Source: Pseudomonas orientalis
Lineage (GTDB): Bacteria; Pseudomonadota; Gammaproteobacteria; Pseudomonadales; Pseudomonadaceae
Assembly (NCBI RefSeq): GCF_022807995.1
Contig: NZ_CP094351.1
Location: forward strand, 5,503,501-5,567,500
Direction: 5' to 3'
Length of the DNA: 64,000 nt
Shown: positions 25,515-33,813 of the stretch, piece after piece
How positions within the stretch are numbered: the first letter of the stretch is position 1
Layout of the letters: every line of letters begins with the position of its first letter
Translations under genes and position numbers: made by a program
Notes under the pieces: model-generated
What the model was told of the DNA's origin: nothing
The model's input: the letters and a program-made list of their open reading frames with translations, nothing else
Database searches by the model: none

Positions 25515-26180
25515 ATGCAAAAGCTTGTATTCGCCTGCCTTCTGTCGGCAGCTGCAGCTCCCTGTGCCCTGGCAGAAAGCTGGTATGGTTCGACGAAGCT
25601 CAACAGTACCCGCCAGAACCTCTCCAGCGCTCTGCTGACCAGCCCCCGCGTGACAGAACGTGTGGCTGCACCGGACAGCAGCAAATCGGTGGTTGGCTCC
25701 TTTGCAGTGGGTTATGCCTTTGCCAACGGATGGCGCCTGGAGGGCGAGTACACCATGCCCAATACCTCGACATTCAAGTCCTACTGGGCGCCCTTCAATG
25801 CCAACGTCAATAGCCTGCACACTCAGAGCCAGCGCCTGATGCTCAATGGTTACAAGGACATAACTATCAATGACTGGCTGTCGTTTTACGGGATGGCCGG
25901 CATGGGCGTCGCGCGAGTCGACGCCGCAGGCTACCAAACCAACGATACCCGCCGTTTTGCCGGCAACCGGCAGCACAACTTTGCCTACAGCTTGGGCATT
26001 GGGTTGGAAGCCAGGCTCAGTGAGCGACTCACCTTGGGCACCGGCTATCGTTATACCGCCATGGGCGATGTTGAAACTGGCTACAACACGTTTGCCAACA
26101 GGGCCAATGCCCGTGATGAACAGCTCAAAGGTAAGCTCAAGGAACAGAATCTGTTTCTTGAAGCCCGCTTCGGCTTTTGA
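25515..26180 (+). CDS. Outer-membrane beta-barrel protein (opacity/OmpA-barrel type)
   Basis: 221 aa. A signal peptide (cleaved after CALA-ES) precedes eight or so amphipathic strands (SVVGSFAVGYAFANGWRLEGEYTM; LSFYGMAGMGVARV; FAYSLGIGLEARLSERLTLGTGYRYTAMG), and the last strand ends NLFLEARFGF with the terminal Phe required by BAM. It resembles small 8-stranded surface barrels. Ligand or role unknown. Monocistronic with its own terminator. Confidence 0.8.
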   Translation: MQKLVFACLLSAAAAPCALAESWYGSTKLNSTRQNLSSALLTSPRVTERVAAPDSSKSVVGSFAVGYAFANGWRLEGEYTMPNTSTFKSYWAPFNANVNSLHTQSQRLMLNGYKDITINDWLSFYGMAGMGVARVDAAGYQTNDTRRFAGNRQHNFAYSLGIGLEARLSERLTLGTGYRYTAMGDVETGYNTFANRANARDEQLKGKLKEQNLFLEARFGF

Positions 26181-26189
26181 CGCCCTGCA

Positions 26190-26220
26190 AAAAATGCCGT
26201 CGTCGAGGCGGCATTTTTTT
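26190..26220 (+). terminator. Intrinsic terminator after the outer-membrane barrel gene
   Basis: A stem AAAATGCCG/CGGCATTTT with a 9-nt loop followed by a run of T, 10 nt after the stop. Confidence 0.9.
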
Positions 26221-26332
26221 GCCTGCAACATGACGAATCGTTCACGGGCGACAGGCTATATTCAGTCGCACCGTGCAACCATGCAGGACTCGCACGTCCA
26301 TCACTCATCGCCTATCGGATGCCTTCTTCGTC

Positions 26333-27475
26333 ATGAGCCAACAGCCTTTCCTGCCGTTCTCCAAACCTACCATTGACGAAGCCACGATCTCGGCGGTCGG
26401 CGATGTTCTGCGTTCCGGCTGGATCACCAGTGGGCCGAAGGTGCAGGCGTTCGAAGCGCAGTTGTCGGAGTACTTTGGCGGCCGCCCGGTGCGAACCTTC
26501 AACTCCGGCACCTGCACCATGGAGATCGCTTTGCGCATCGCCGGCATCGGGCCTGGGGATGAAGTGATCACTACGCCAATTTCCTGGGTCGCCACGGCCA
26601 ACGTCATCCTGGAGGTGGGCGCCACCCCGGTCTTTGCCGATATCGACCCGGTGACCCGCAACATTGATCTGGCCCAGGTTGAAGCGGCGATCACCCCGCG
26701 CACCAAAGCGATCATCCCGGTCTACCTGGCAGGTTTGCCCCTGGATATGCCGATGCTTTACGCGCTGGCCAACAAGTACAACCTGCGCATCGTCGAGGAT
26801 GCCGCCCAGGCCCTGGGGTCCAGTTGGGACGGGGAACGCATCGGCGCTACCGGCGACTTCGTGTCGTTCAGCTTTCAGGCGAACAAGAACATCACCTCGT
26901 CCGAGGGTGGGTGCCTGGTGCTGAACAACGCAGAAGAAGCCCGCCTGGCCGAGAAATACCGCCTGCAAGGCGTGACCCGCAATGGTTTCGACGGCCTGGA
27001 TGTGGACGTGCTGGGTGGCAAGTTCAACATGACCGATATCGCCGCCGCCATCGGCCTGGGGCAATTTGCTCATATCGAGAAGATCACTGCCCACCGTCAG
27101 AACCTGGCGCGGCACTACTTCGAATGCTTCGGCAGTGATTTTGAACAACAGTACGGCGCACAACTGCCGCCGGCGGACTTCGAAAACAGCAACTGGCACC
27201 TGTTCCAACTGGTATTGCCGGAGCGTCAGGATGGCTTGCCCGCCCGTGCCACCTTTATGGAGCAGATGCAGGCCCAGGGCGTCGGCATTGGCTATCACTA
27301 CCCGCCCATCCACCTGCTGAGCCTGTATCGGGCACAGGGATTCAAGGAAGGGATGTTCCCGGTAGCGGAGCGTGTGGGGCGATTGATCGTGTCGTTGCCG
27401 ATGTTCACGGCGATGACGGAGGCAGATGTGGAGCGCGCCGTGGGGGCGGTCAAGGCGGTATTGAAAGCAGGCTGA
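26333..27475 (+). CDS. DegT/DnrJ/EryC1/StrS-family sugar aminotransferase (ArnB-like)
   Basis: 380-aa PLP aminotransferase acting on nucleotide-linked ketosugars. FLPFSKPTIDEATISAVGDVLRSGWITSGPKVQAFE at the N-terminus, the cofactor aspartate in VEDAAQALGS (D156) and the PLP lysine in SFQANKNITSSEGG (K185) all match ArnB/WecE-type enzymes. No other sugar-nucleotide or lipid A modification gene is nearby, so the substrate is undetermined. ATG at 26333 is preferred over an upstream in-frame start that would add a non-conserved 20 residues. Confidence 0.88.
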   Translation: MSQQPFLPFSKPTIDEATISAVGDVLRSGWITSGPKVQAFEAQLSEYFGGRPVRTFNSGTCTMEIALRIAGIGPGDEVITTPISWVATANVILEVGATPVFADIDPVTRNIDLAQVEAAITPRTKAIIPVYLAGLPLDMPMLYALANKYNLRIVEDAAQALGSSWDGERIGATGDFVSFSFQANKNITSSEGGCLVLNNAEEARLAEKYRLQGVTRNGFDGLDVDVLGGKFNMTDIAAAIGLGQFAHIEKITAHRQNLARHYFECFGSDFEQQYGAQLPPADFENSNWHLFQLVLPERQDGLPARATFMEQMQAQGVGIGYHYPPIHLLSLYRAQGFKEGMFPVAERVGRLIVSLPMFTAMTEADVERAVGAVKAVLKAG

Positions 27476-27481
27476 TTATCC

Positions 27482-27575
27482 AATGTGGGAGAGGGCTTGC
27501 CCCCGATTGCGCCGGGTCAGCCATTGATGAATCGGCTGACACTCCGCCATCGGGGGCAAGCCCCCTCCCACATTG
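27482..27575. repeat. REP doublet between the aminotransferase gene and gcvH
   Basis: Common-class inverted pair between convergent genes; the left copy has GTGGGAGAGGGCTTG, one substitution from the family. Confidence 0.92.
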
Positions 27576-27585
27576 GGTTCCGCGT

Positions 27586-27969
27586 TTACTCGCCGATGGC
27601 CGCTTTGTAGCCTGCAGCATCGAGCAGCTTGTCCAGATCAGCCGCGTTGCTTGGCTTGAGCTTGAAAATCCAGGCGCCATAAGGGTCAGAGTTCAGCAGC
27701 TCAGGACTCCCGCTCAGCTCTTCGTTGACCGCAATCACTTCCCCTGCAACCGGGGCATAGATGTCCGAAGCCGCCTTCACCGACTCCACCACACCCGCCT
27801 GGCCCTGGGCTTCAAACGTGGCGCCCACCTCAGCCAACTCAACAAACACCACATCACCCAACGCTTCCTGTGCATGGTCGGAGATCCCGACGGTCACGGT
27901 GCCGTCAGCTTCCAGACGGGCCCACTCATGACTGTCGGCAAAGCGCAGGTCGGCAGGGATATTGCTCAT
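27586..27969 (-). CDS. gcvH: Glycine cleavage system H protein
   Basis: 127-aa lipoyl carrier that shuttles the aminomethyl group between GcvP, GcvT and Lpd. The lipoyl-lysine is K65 in VVESVKAASDIYAPV. ATG at 27969 begins MSNIPADLRFADSHEWAR. It is 53 bp downstream of gcvT. The REP doublet and an unrelated convergent gene follow where gcvP would often be. Confidence 0.95.
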   Translation of the reverse strand: MSNIPADLRFADSHEWARLEADGTVTVGISDHAQEALGDVVFVELAEVGATFEAQGQAGVVESVKAASDIYAPVAGEVIAVNEELSGSPELLNSDPYGAWIFKLKPSNAADLDKLLDAAGYKAAIGE

Positions 27970-28022
27970 AGTCTGTGTCCTCAAGAAGAAATGTCAGCGG
28001 CCAGTGGCCTGCCGGAAAATAG

Positions 28023-29105
28023 TTAGATCAAGGTCTTGCCATGGCGTACGAAGGTCGGCTTGACCACTCGAACCGGGTACCACTTGCCGCGGATTTCCAC
28101 TTCGGCCCGGTCGGCGGTCGCCGTCGGTACACGCGCCAGCGCAATGGATTTGCTAAGCGTAGGTGAGAAACTACCACTGGTGATCTCCCCTTCGCCAACA
28201 TTGGCGATACGAACCACCTGGTGAGCACGTAGAACCCCACGTTCTTCCAGGACCAGCCCGACCAATTTGAACTGCACACCGGCTGCTTTTTCCGCTTCCA
28301 GCGCAGCACGACCGATGAAGTTGCGCCCTGCCGGCTCCCAGGCGATGCTCCAGGCCATGTTGGCGGCCAGGGGCGAAACCTGCTGGTGGATATCCTGGCC
28401 ATACAGGTTCATGCCGGCTTCCAGGCGCAAGGTATCGCGGGCACCGAGGCCGATGGGGGAAATACCGGCGCCCACCAGGTCGTTGAAAAAACCCGGCGCC
28501 TGGTCGGCAGGCAGGACAATCTCCAGGCCGTCTTCGCCGGTGTAGCCGGTGCGAGCGATAAACCAGTCGCCGTCGGCCTGGCCTTCGAAAGGTTTGAGCT
28601 GATGGATCAGGGTGCCACGGGACTGGGTCACCAGTTCGGCGATCTTCTGCCGTGCATGGGGACCTTGAATGGCAAGCATGGCCAGCTCGGAGCGCTCCTG
28701 CAGTTGCACCTGATAGCTGCCCAGTTGCGCCTGCATCCAGGCCATGTCCTGGTCACGGGTGGCGGCGTTGACCACCAGTCGGTAACCGGTTTCGGTACAG
28801 TAGACGATCATGTCGTCCACCACCCCGCCCTGCTCGTTGAGCATGGCGCTGTACAACGCGCGGCCGCAGCCGTGCAATCGATCGACATCATTGGCCAGCA
28901 GGTGCTGGAGCCATTCCTTGGCCTGGGGGCCGCTGACATCGATTACGGTCATATGCGATACATCGAACACCCCGCAGTCGCGCCGCACCTGATGGTGCTC
29001 CTCGACTTGCGAGCCGTAATGCAACGGCATATCCCAACCGCCAAAATCGACCATTTTCGCGCCGAGGGCGAGATGCAGGTCATACAGAGGCGTACGCTGT
29101 CCCAT
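28023..29105 (-). CDS. gcvT: Glycine cleavage system T protein (aminomethyltransferase)
   Basis: 360 aa; transfers the methylene from lipoyl-GcvH to tetrahydrofolate, releasing ammonia. The conserved MVDFGGWDMPLHYGSQVEEHHQVRRDCGVFDVSHM block with the folate-site Asp, and EDGLEIVLPADQAP, are intact. The start at 29105 follows GGAGAAACCC; the additional 52 residues in frame upstream look non-coding. First gene of a gcvT-gcvH pair. Confidence 0.95.
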   Translation of the reverse strand: MGQRTPLYDLHLALGAKMVDFGGWDMPLHYGSQVEEHHQVRRDCGVFDVSHMTVIDVSGPQAKEWLQHLLANDVDRLHGCGRALYSAMLNEQGGVVDDMIVYCTETGYRLVVNAATRDQDMAWMQAQLGSYQVQLQERSELAMLAIQGPHARQKIAELVTQSRGTLIHQLKPFEGQADGDWFIARTGYTGEDGLEIVLPADQAPGFFNDLVGAGISPIGLGARDTLRLEAGMNLYGQDIHQQVSPLAANMAWSIAWEPAGRNFIGRAALEAEKAAGVQFKLVGLVLEERGVLRAHQVVRIANVGEGEITSGSFSPTLSKSIALARVPTATADRAEVEIRGKWYPVRVVKPTFVRHGKTLI

Positions 29106-29261
29106 GGGTTTCTCCTTCCGGGCTTGGCGAAGGTGCGCAGAGCTGCCACTTGCGCCGAACGCCTTGAACGACAAGGCCCGCAGCCACATACAGCAGGTCG
29201 ATCCGAAAGACGGAGCACACCGAATGCCGCGCATTGTAGCCGCAAGCTGTAGGACTGGCAC

Positions 29262-30878
29262 CTAGCCGATTTGGCGTGCCGAACGTCGGATCAAGCCGAT
29301 GACCGGCAACAACCCGACCAGCACCAGGGTCAGCGCCGGCAGCGAGGCCCGCGCCCATTCCCCTTCACTGGTCATCTCAAAGATGCGCACCGCCAGGGTG
29401 TCCCAGCCAAACGGGCGCATCAGCAAGGTGGCGGGCATTTCCTTGAGCACGTCGACAAACACCAGCAACGCCGCGCTCAGGGTGCCGGGCAGCAACAGCG
29501 GCAGATACACCTTGCAAAACAGTTGTGGCCCACTCACTCCCAGGCTTCGCGCGGCCTCGGGCAACGACGGGCGGATACGCGCCAGGCTGTTTTCCAGAGG
29601 CCCGTAGGCGACCGCCAGGAATCGCACCAGGTACGCCAGCACCAACGCCGACAGACTGCCCAGCAGCAACGGCTTGCCCGCGCCGCCCAGCCAGCCCGAC
29701 AGTGGCACCACCAGTTCGCGGTCAAGATAGCTGAAGGCCAGCATGATCGACACCGCCAGCACCGAGCCGGGCAAGGCATAACCGACATTGGCCAGGCTGA
29801 TGCCGGAACGAATCGCCCGCGTCGGCGCCAGGCGGTTGGCGAACGCCAGTATCAGCGCCACGCTGACCGTCACCAGCGCCGCGATGCAGCCCAGATACAG
29901 AGTGTGCAGGATCAGGCCGGTGTAGCGCTCATCCAGATCGAACCGGCCGCGCTGCCAGAACCAGGCCACCAGTTGCAGCATCGGGATAACAAAGGCGCAG
30001 GCGAACACCAGGCCACACCAGCCACTGGCCGCGGCCGCCTTGAACCCATGCAGGTGATACAACGCCGTGCCACGCGGACGCTCGTTGCCGGGCCGGCTCG
30101 CTCCCCGCGCGCGCCGCTCGCCATACAGCACCAGCATCACCACCAGCAGCAACAGGCTGGCCAGTTGGGCGGCGCTGGACAGGCTGAAAAAGCCGTACCA
30201 GGTTTTATAGATGGCGGTGGTGAACGTATCGAAATTGAACACCGAGACCGCGCCAAAATCCGCCAGGGTTTCCATCAAAGCCAAGGCGACACCGGCACCG
30301 ATCGCCGGCCGCGCCATGGGCAGCGCCACGCGCCAGAACGCCTGCCACGGCGACTGGCCCAGCACCCGTGCCGCCTCCATCAAGCCCTTGCCCTGGGCCA
30401 GGAATGCAGAACGCGCCAGCAGATAGACATAGGGGTAGAACACCAGCACCAAGACGATGATCACACCGCTGGTGGAACGCACACGCGGCAGGCGCAGCCC
30501 CGCACCGAACCCTTCACGCAGCAGGGTCTGCACCGGGCCGGCAAAGTCCAGCAAGCCTACAAACACGAAGGCCAGCACATAGGCCGGAATCGCAAAGGGC
30601 AGCATCAATGCCCAATCCAGCCAGCGACGCCCCGGGAACTCGCAGAGGCTGGTCAGCCAGGCCAGGCTCACCCCCAGCAACGTCACGCCAATACCGACGC
30701 CGAGCACGAGGGTCAAGGTGTTGCCCAGCAAACGCGGCATCTGGGTGTCCCACAGGTGCGACCAGATCTGCTGGTCGATGCTTTGCCAGGACAGCAGCAG
30801 CACGCTCAGCGGCAGCAGCACCAGGGCGGCGACGGTAAAAACCGGCAGGTACCAGCGGCGTTGGGCGGGGTGGGCCAA
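29262..30878 (-). CDS. fbpB: Ferric iron ABC transporter permease (FbpB/HitB type)
   Basis: About 538 aa with roughly twelve membrane segments in two homologous halves, each with an EAA loop (LMEAARVLGQSPWQAFWRVALPMARPAIGAG; PEAARSLGVSGPQLFCKVYLPLLLPGTLSAA). This duplicated-permease layout is typical of FbpB/SfuB for periplasmic Fe(III). I prefer the TTG at 30878 (AGGGAA just upstream); a TTG at 30920 in the same frame lacks a ribosome site. A REP doublet lies between it and the binding-protein gene. No ATPase gene is adjacent. Confidence 0.87.
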   Translation of the reverse strand: MAHPAQRRWYLPVFTVAALVLLPLSVLLLSWQSIDQQIWSHLWDTQMPRLLGNTLTLVLGVGIGVTLLGVSLAWLTSLCEFPGRRWLDWALMLPFAIPAYVLAFVFVGLLDFAGPVQTLLREGFGAGLRLPRVRSTSGVIIVLVLVFYPYVYLLARSAFLAQGKGLMEAARVLGQSPWQAFWRVALPMARPAIGAGVALALMETLADFGAVSVFNFDTFTTAIYKTWYGFFSLSSAAQLASLLLLVVMLVLYGERRARGASRPGNERPRGTALYHLHGFKAAAASGWCGLVFACAFVIPMLQLVAWFWQRGRFDLDERYTGLILHTLYLGCIAALVTVSVALILAFANRLAPTRAIRSGISLANVGYALPGSVLAVSIMLAFSYLDRELVVPLSGWLGGAGKPLLLGSLSALVLAYLVRFLAVAYGPLENSLARIRPSLPEAARSLGVSGPQLFCKVYLPLLLPGTLSAALLVFVDVLKEMPATLLMRPFGWDTLAVRIFEMTSEGEWARASLPALTLVLVGLLPVIGLIRRSARQIG

Positions 30879-30924
30879 AAGCAAATTCCCTGGGAGTGGA
30901 CTATCTGAAGGCAGACACAAAACA

Positions 30925-31013
30925 GTGTGGGAGGGGGCTTGCCCCCGATGAGGGAGTGTCAGTCACCGGTGATTAGACTGACACGCCGTCATCGGGGGCA
31001 AGCCCCCTCCCAC
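30925..31013. repeat. REP doublet between fbpA and fbpB
   Basis: Common-class inverted pair inside an apparent two-gene operon, able to fold in the shared mRNA between receptor and permease messages. Confidence 0.92.
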
Positions 31014-31039
31014 CTTTTGATTGGCGGCGATTTAGAAAC

Positions 31040-32044
31040 TCAGTTCCAGCCGGCGCGATCCATCAAGCGGATCGCTTCGGCCTGACGTTTACCCGCCACT
31101 TCCACCGGCAAGGTATCGGCGACGAACTTGCCCCAGGTCGCCACTTCGGCCGACGGCGGCACCGCCGGGTTGGCTGGGAACTCCTGGTTCACGTCGGCGA
31201 AAATTTTCTGCGCCTCGGGCGTAGTCATCCATTCCACCAATGCCTTGGCCGCCGCGGGGTGTGGCGCGTGTTTGGTCAAGCCGATGCCCGACAGGTTCAC
31301 ATGCACGCCACGGTCGCCCTGGTTGGGCCAGAACAGCTTCACCGCCAGGTCCGGCTTCTGTTTGTGCAGCCGGCCATAGTAGTAAGTGTTGACGATGCCG
31401 ACATCGCATTGCCCGGCATTGATCGCCTCCAGCACCGCGATATCGTCGGAGAACACATCGGTGGAGAGGTTATTCACCCAGCCTTTGACGATTTCTTCGG
31501 TCTTGGCCGCGCCGTGGGTCTCGATCAGCGTGGCGGTCAGGGACTGGTTGTAGACCTTTTTCGCCGTGCGCAGGCACAGGCGGCCTTCCCACTGTTTGTC
31601 GGCCAGGGCTTCGTAGGTGGTCAGGTCGCCCGGTTTTACCCGGTCGGTGGAATAGGCGATGGTGCGCGCGCGCAGGCTCAAACCGGTCCAGGCGTGGGCC
31701 GAGGAACGGTATTGCAGCGGAATGTTCTTGTCGATCACCTCGGAGGTGAACGGCTGCAGGATGCCCATCTGTTCGGCCTGCCAGAGGTTGCCGGCGTCGA
31801 CGGTGAGCAGCAGGTCGGCGGTGGCGTTTTCACCCTCGGCCTTGATGCGCTGCATCAACGGGGCTTCCTTGTCGGTGATGAACTTGACCTGTACGCCGGT
31901 CTTGCGGGTGTAGGCGTCGAACACGGGCTTGATCAGCTCGTCGATGCGCGAGGAGTAGACCACCACTTCGTCGGCGGCCTGCACGGTGGCGCTGCCGATC
32001 AGGGTGAGTGCCAGGGCAGTCAGGAGGCGCTTGGGTGCCAACAT
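31040..32044 (-). CDS. fbpA: Ferric iron ABC transporter periplasmic binding protein (FbpA/HitA type)
   Basis: 334 aa. Signal peptide (cleaved after VQAAD region), then EVVVYSSRIDELIKPVFDAYTRKTGVQVKFITDKEAPLMQRI, the ferric-binding fold. The paired iron-ligand tyrosines are in VNTYYYGRL. It captures Fe(III) in the periplasm for the permease encoded next. Two inverted repeats lie just upstream (32074-32122), one resembling a Fur box. Confidence 0.9.
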   Translation of the reverse strand: MLAPKRLLTALALTLIGSATVQAADEVVVYSSRIDELIKPVFDAYTRKTGVQVKFITDKEAPLMQRIKAEGENATADLLLTVDAGNLWQAEQMGILQPFTSEVIDKNIPLQYRSSAHAWTGLSLRARTIAYSTDRVKPGDLTTYEALADKQWEGRLCLRTAKKVYNQSLTATLIETHGAAKTEEIVKGWVNNLSTDVFSDDIAVLEAINAGQCDVGIVNTYYYGRLHKQKPDLAVKLFWPNQGDRGVHVNLSGIGLTKHAPHPAAAKALVEWMTTPEAQKIFADVNQEFPANPAVPPSAEVATWGKFVADTLPVEVAGKRQAEAIRLMDRAGWN

Positions 32045-32073
32045 GGGTGCGGTCTCTCATTTGCAAAAAGAGC

Positions 32074-32097
32074 GCAAATGATAAGGACTCACATTTG
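32074..32097 (-). promoter_or_regulatory. Candidate Fur box upstream of fbpA
   Basis: GCAAATGATAAGGACTCACA followed by TTTG has inverted CAAATG/CATTTG ends and a NATGATAA core like pseudomonad Fur boxes, 30-53 bp before the start codon. The right half matches poorly, so this is a candidate only. Confidence 0.4.
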
Positions 32098-32122
32098 GTA
32101 ACGCTTGGTGGAGGCGTTACCA
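32096..32122. promoter_or_regulatory. Perfect 9-bp inverted repeat upstream of fbpA
   Basis: TGGTAACGC and GCGTTACCA flank a 9-nt centre, next to the candidate Fur box. The regulator is unknown. Confidence 0.5.
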
Positions 32123-32208
32123 GATGTTGCACGGTTGGAGAGAGGCGTGAGGACTGATGGCCTCCGGGCATAGATCTCTACACAACGCTGTAGCACCCAA
32201 CGCTAACC

Positions 32209-32480
32209 ACGATGCGCAGCGAGTAGCTCTTGATCTTGATCTTAGGCGCCCCGTTAAACCACGCTGGCCGAACGCAGGCTTGAATCCGTGGGTAACCCGG
32301 CAGGACGCAGGGTTAGCAGCACTGGGCCAGGGATGGCCCATTGCGGCGGCCCACGGATTCAAGCCTGCGTTCGGGCACACCGAGCCTGAGCGAGGTGCCG
32401 AGTGGTGGGGCAAGAGCCCTTTGGTTACTTTGGGGCTTTTTCCAAAGTGACCCGCCGTCAGGGCGGAACCCCAAGTGGCC
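32209..32480. repeat. Structured intergenic repeat with a cloverleaf-like fold
   Basis: A perfect 25-bp inverted repeat (32268-32292 with 32350-32374) encloses two further hairpins: TAACCC/GGGTTA (32293-32315) and TGGGCCA/TGGCCCA (32323-32340). Two more hairpins follow to the right: GGTTACTTTGG/CCAAAGTGACC and CCGCC/GGCGG. I recall closely similar DNA as a dispersed intergenic repeat in P. fluorescens genomes, but could not search. Boundaries are approximate. Confidence 0.75.
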
Positions 32481-32540
32481 GTTACCTAAATAATGGATAT
32501 GTACTCGGTCTGATCCAAGATACTGGCCAGCCAAGAGGCC

Positions 32541-32568
32541 GCCATCGGGGGCAAGCCCCCTCCCACAG
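32541..32568. repeat. Single REP beside ubiI
   Basis: One copy of the ATCGGGGGCAAGCCCCCTCC class with no partner; all others of this class in the window occur as inverted pairs. Confidence 0.9.
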
Positions 32569-32583
32569 GGGGTTGCACCTCGG

Positions 32584-33813
32584 TTACAGTTTGGCGAGGT
32601 CCGGGAGGTCGCCGGTCAGGCCCAAGGCCTGGCGTATAAACACTGCCTTGGCTTCGGGCATCTGGTCGACGATCTTCAGCCCGGCATTGCGCAACCAGCG
32701 CAGCGGCAGTTGATCGGCCTGAAACAGGCGCTCGAAGCCTTCCATGGCCGCCATCAGCGCCAGGTTATGCGGCATGCGCCGGCGTTCGTAGCGGCTCAGC
32801 ACCTTCACATCCGCCAGGCGTTCGCCACGTTCGCTGGCCGCCAGCAGCACTTCGGCCAGCACCGCAGCGTCCAGAAAACCCAGGTTTACGCCCTGTCCCG
32901 CCAAGGGATGGATGACGTGGGCCGCATCGCCAATCAACACCAGGCCCTCGGCCACGTAGCGCTTGGCGTGGCGCTGACGCAACGGCACGCAGACGCGCGG
33001 ATCGGCGCTGATCACGCTGCCGAGGCGTCCTTCAAAGGCACGCTCCAGCTCACGGCAGAAGCGCTCATCATCCAGGGCCATCAGGCGCTCGGACTCCGCC
33101 GGCGTGGTCGACCATACAATCGAGCACCAATCCTCCTGCCCATCACGCACCAGCGGCAAGAATGCCAGCGGGCCCGTGTCGGTGAAGCGTTGCCACGCCG
33201 TGCGCTGGTGCGGCTGGCTGCTGCGCACGCTGGTCACGATGGCGTTGTGCAGGTAATCCCATTCACGGGTGGGGGTGCCGGTCAGGCGGCGTACTGCGGA
33301 GTTGGCGCCGTCGGCGGCGACCACCAGCGGCGCGCGCAGCTTGCGCCCATCGGCCAGGGTCAGCAGCCAGTCATCGCCGGAACGGCGCATCTGCTCCAGG
33401 CGCGCATTGGCCAGCAGCCCCAGGTCGCAATCATGCAGGCGCTCCAGCAAGGCGTCCTGGACCACGCGGTTTTCGACGATATGCCCCAGCACGTCGGCAT
33501 GCACGCTGGCCGCCGAGAAGTGGATCTGCCCGGTGCCGCTGCCGTCCCACACTTGCATCTGGCCATAGGGGCTGGCGCGGCGCTCGACGATGCCATCCCA
33601 CACGCCGAGGCGCTCCAGAATGCGCTGGCTGGCGGCGGACAGCGCACTCACTCGCGGTTCAAACGCCGCTGCCGGCTCGAACGGCTTGACGCTCAGCGGG
33701 CTGCCGTCAAGCAGCAACACCTGCAGGCCACTGCCCTGCAACGCCAGCGCCAGGGCGCTTCCGACCATTCCGGCCCCGACAATCAGCACATCTGCGTGCA
33801 TGTCCATAGTCAA
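32584..33813 (-). CDS. ubiI: Ubiquinone hydroxylase UbiI (VisC), FAD-dependent
   Basis: 409-aa class A flavin monooxygenase that hydroxylates C5 of the prenylphenol ring in ubiquinone synthesis. The FAD motif VLIVGAGMVGSALALALQGSGL is at residues about 8-29, and GDAAHVIHPLAGQGVNLGFLDAAVLAE is the second FAD signature. RVSALSAASQRILERLGVWDGI and the region HIVENRVVQDALL follow VisC more closely than UbiH. Its ATG overlaps the stop of the DUF4442 gene by 4 nt. Last gene of the pepP-ubiH-DUF4442-ubiI operon. Confidence 0.92.
   Translation of the reverse strand: MTMDMHADVLIVGAGMVGSALALALQGSGLQVLLLDGSPLSVKPFEPAAAFEPRVSALSAASQRILERLGVWDGIVERRASPYGQMQVWDGSGTGQIHFSAASVHADVLGHIVENRVVQDALLERLHDCDLGLLANARLEQMRRSGDDWLLTLADGRKLRAPLVVAADGANSAVRRLTGTPTREWDYLHNAIVTSVRSSQPHQRTAWQRFTDTGPLAFLPLVRDGQEDWCSIVWSTTPAESERLMALDDERFCRELERAFEGRLGSVISADPRVCVPLRQRHAKRYVAEGLVLIGDAAHVIHPLAGQGVNLGFLDAAVLAEVLLAASERGERLADVKVLSRYERRRMPHNLALMAAMEGFERLFQADQLPLRWLRNAGLKIVDQMPEAKAVFIRQALGLTGDLPDLAKL

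Larger units (their letters stand above)
32045..32583. other. 539-bp intergenic region between fbpA and ubiI
   Basis: It holds the fbpA promoter palindromes at the left, a large folded repeat element (32209-32480) in the middle and a single REP at the right. No gene with a credible ribosome site is seen; short frames here are a by-product of the inverted repeats. Confidence 0.75.

Noticed and set aside
29271..30908. 545-aa open frame antisense to fbpB
   Set aside because: Arg/Gln/His-rich with no membrane segments; artefact of the real permease on the other strand.
32117..32450. Short open frames in the fbpA-ubiI gap
   Set aside because: They run through a hairpin-rich repeat on both strands and have no ribosome site.
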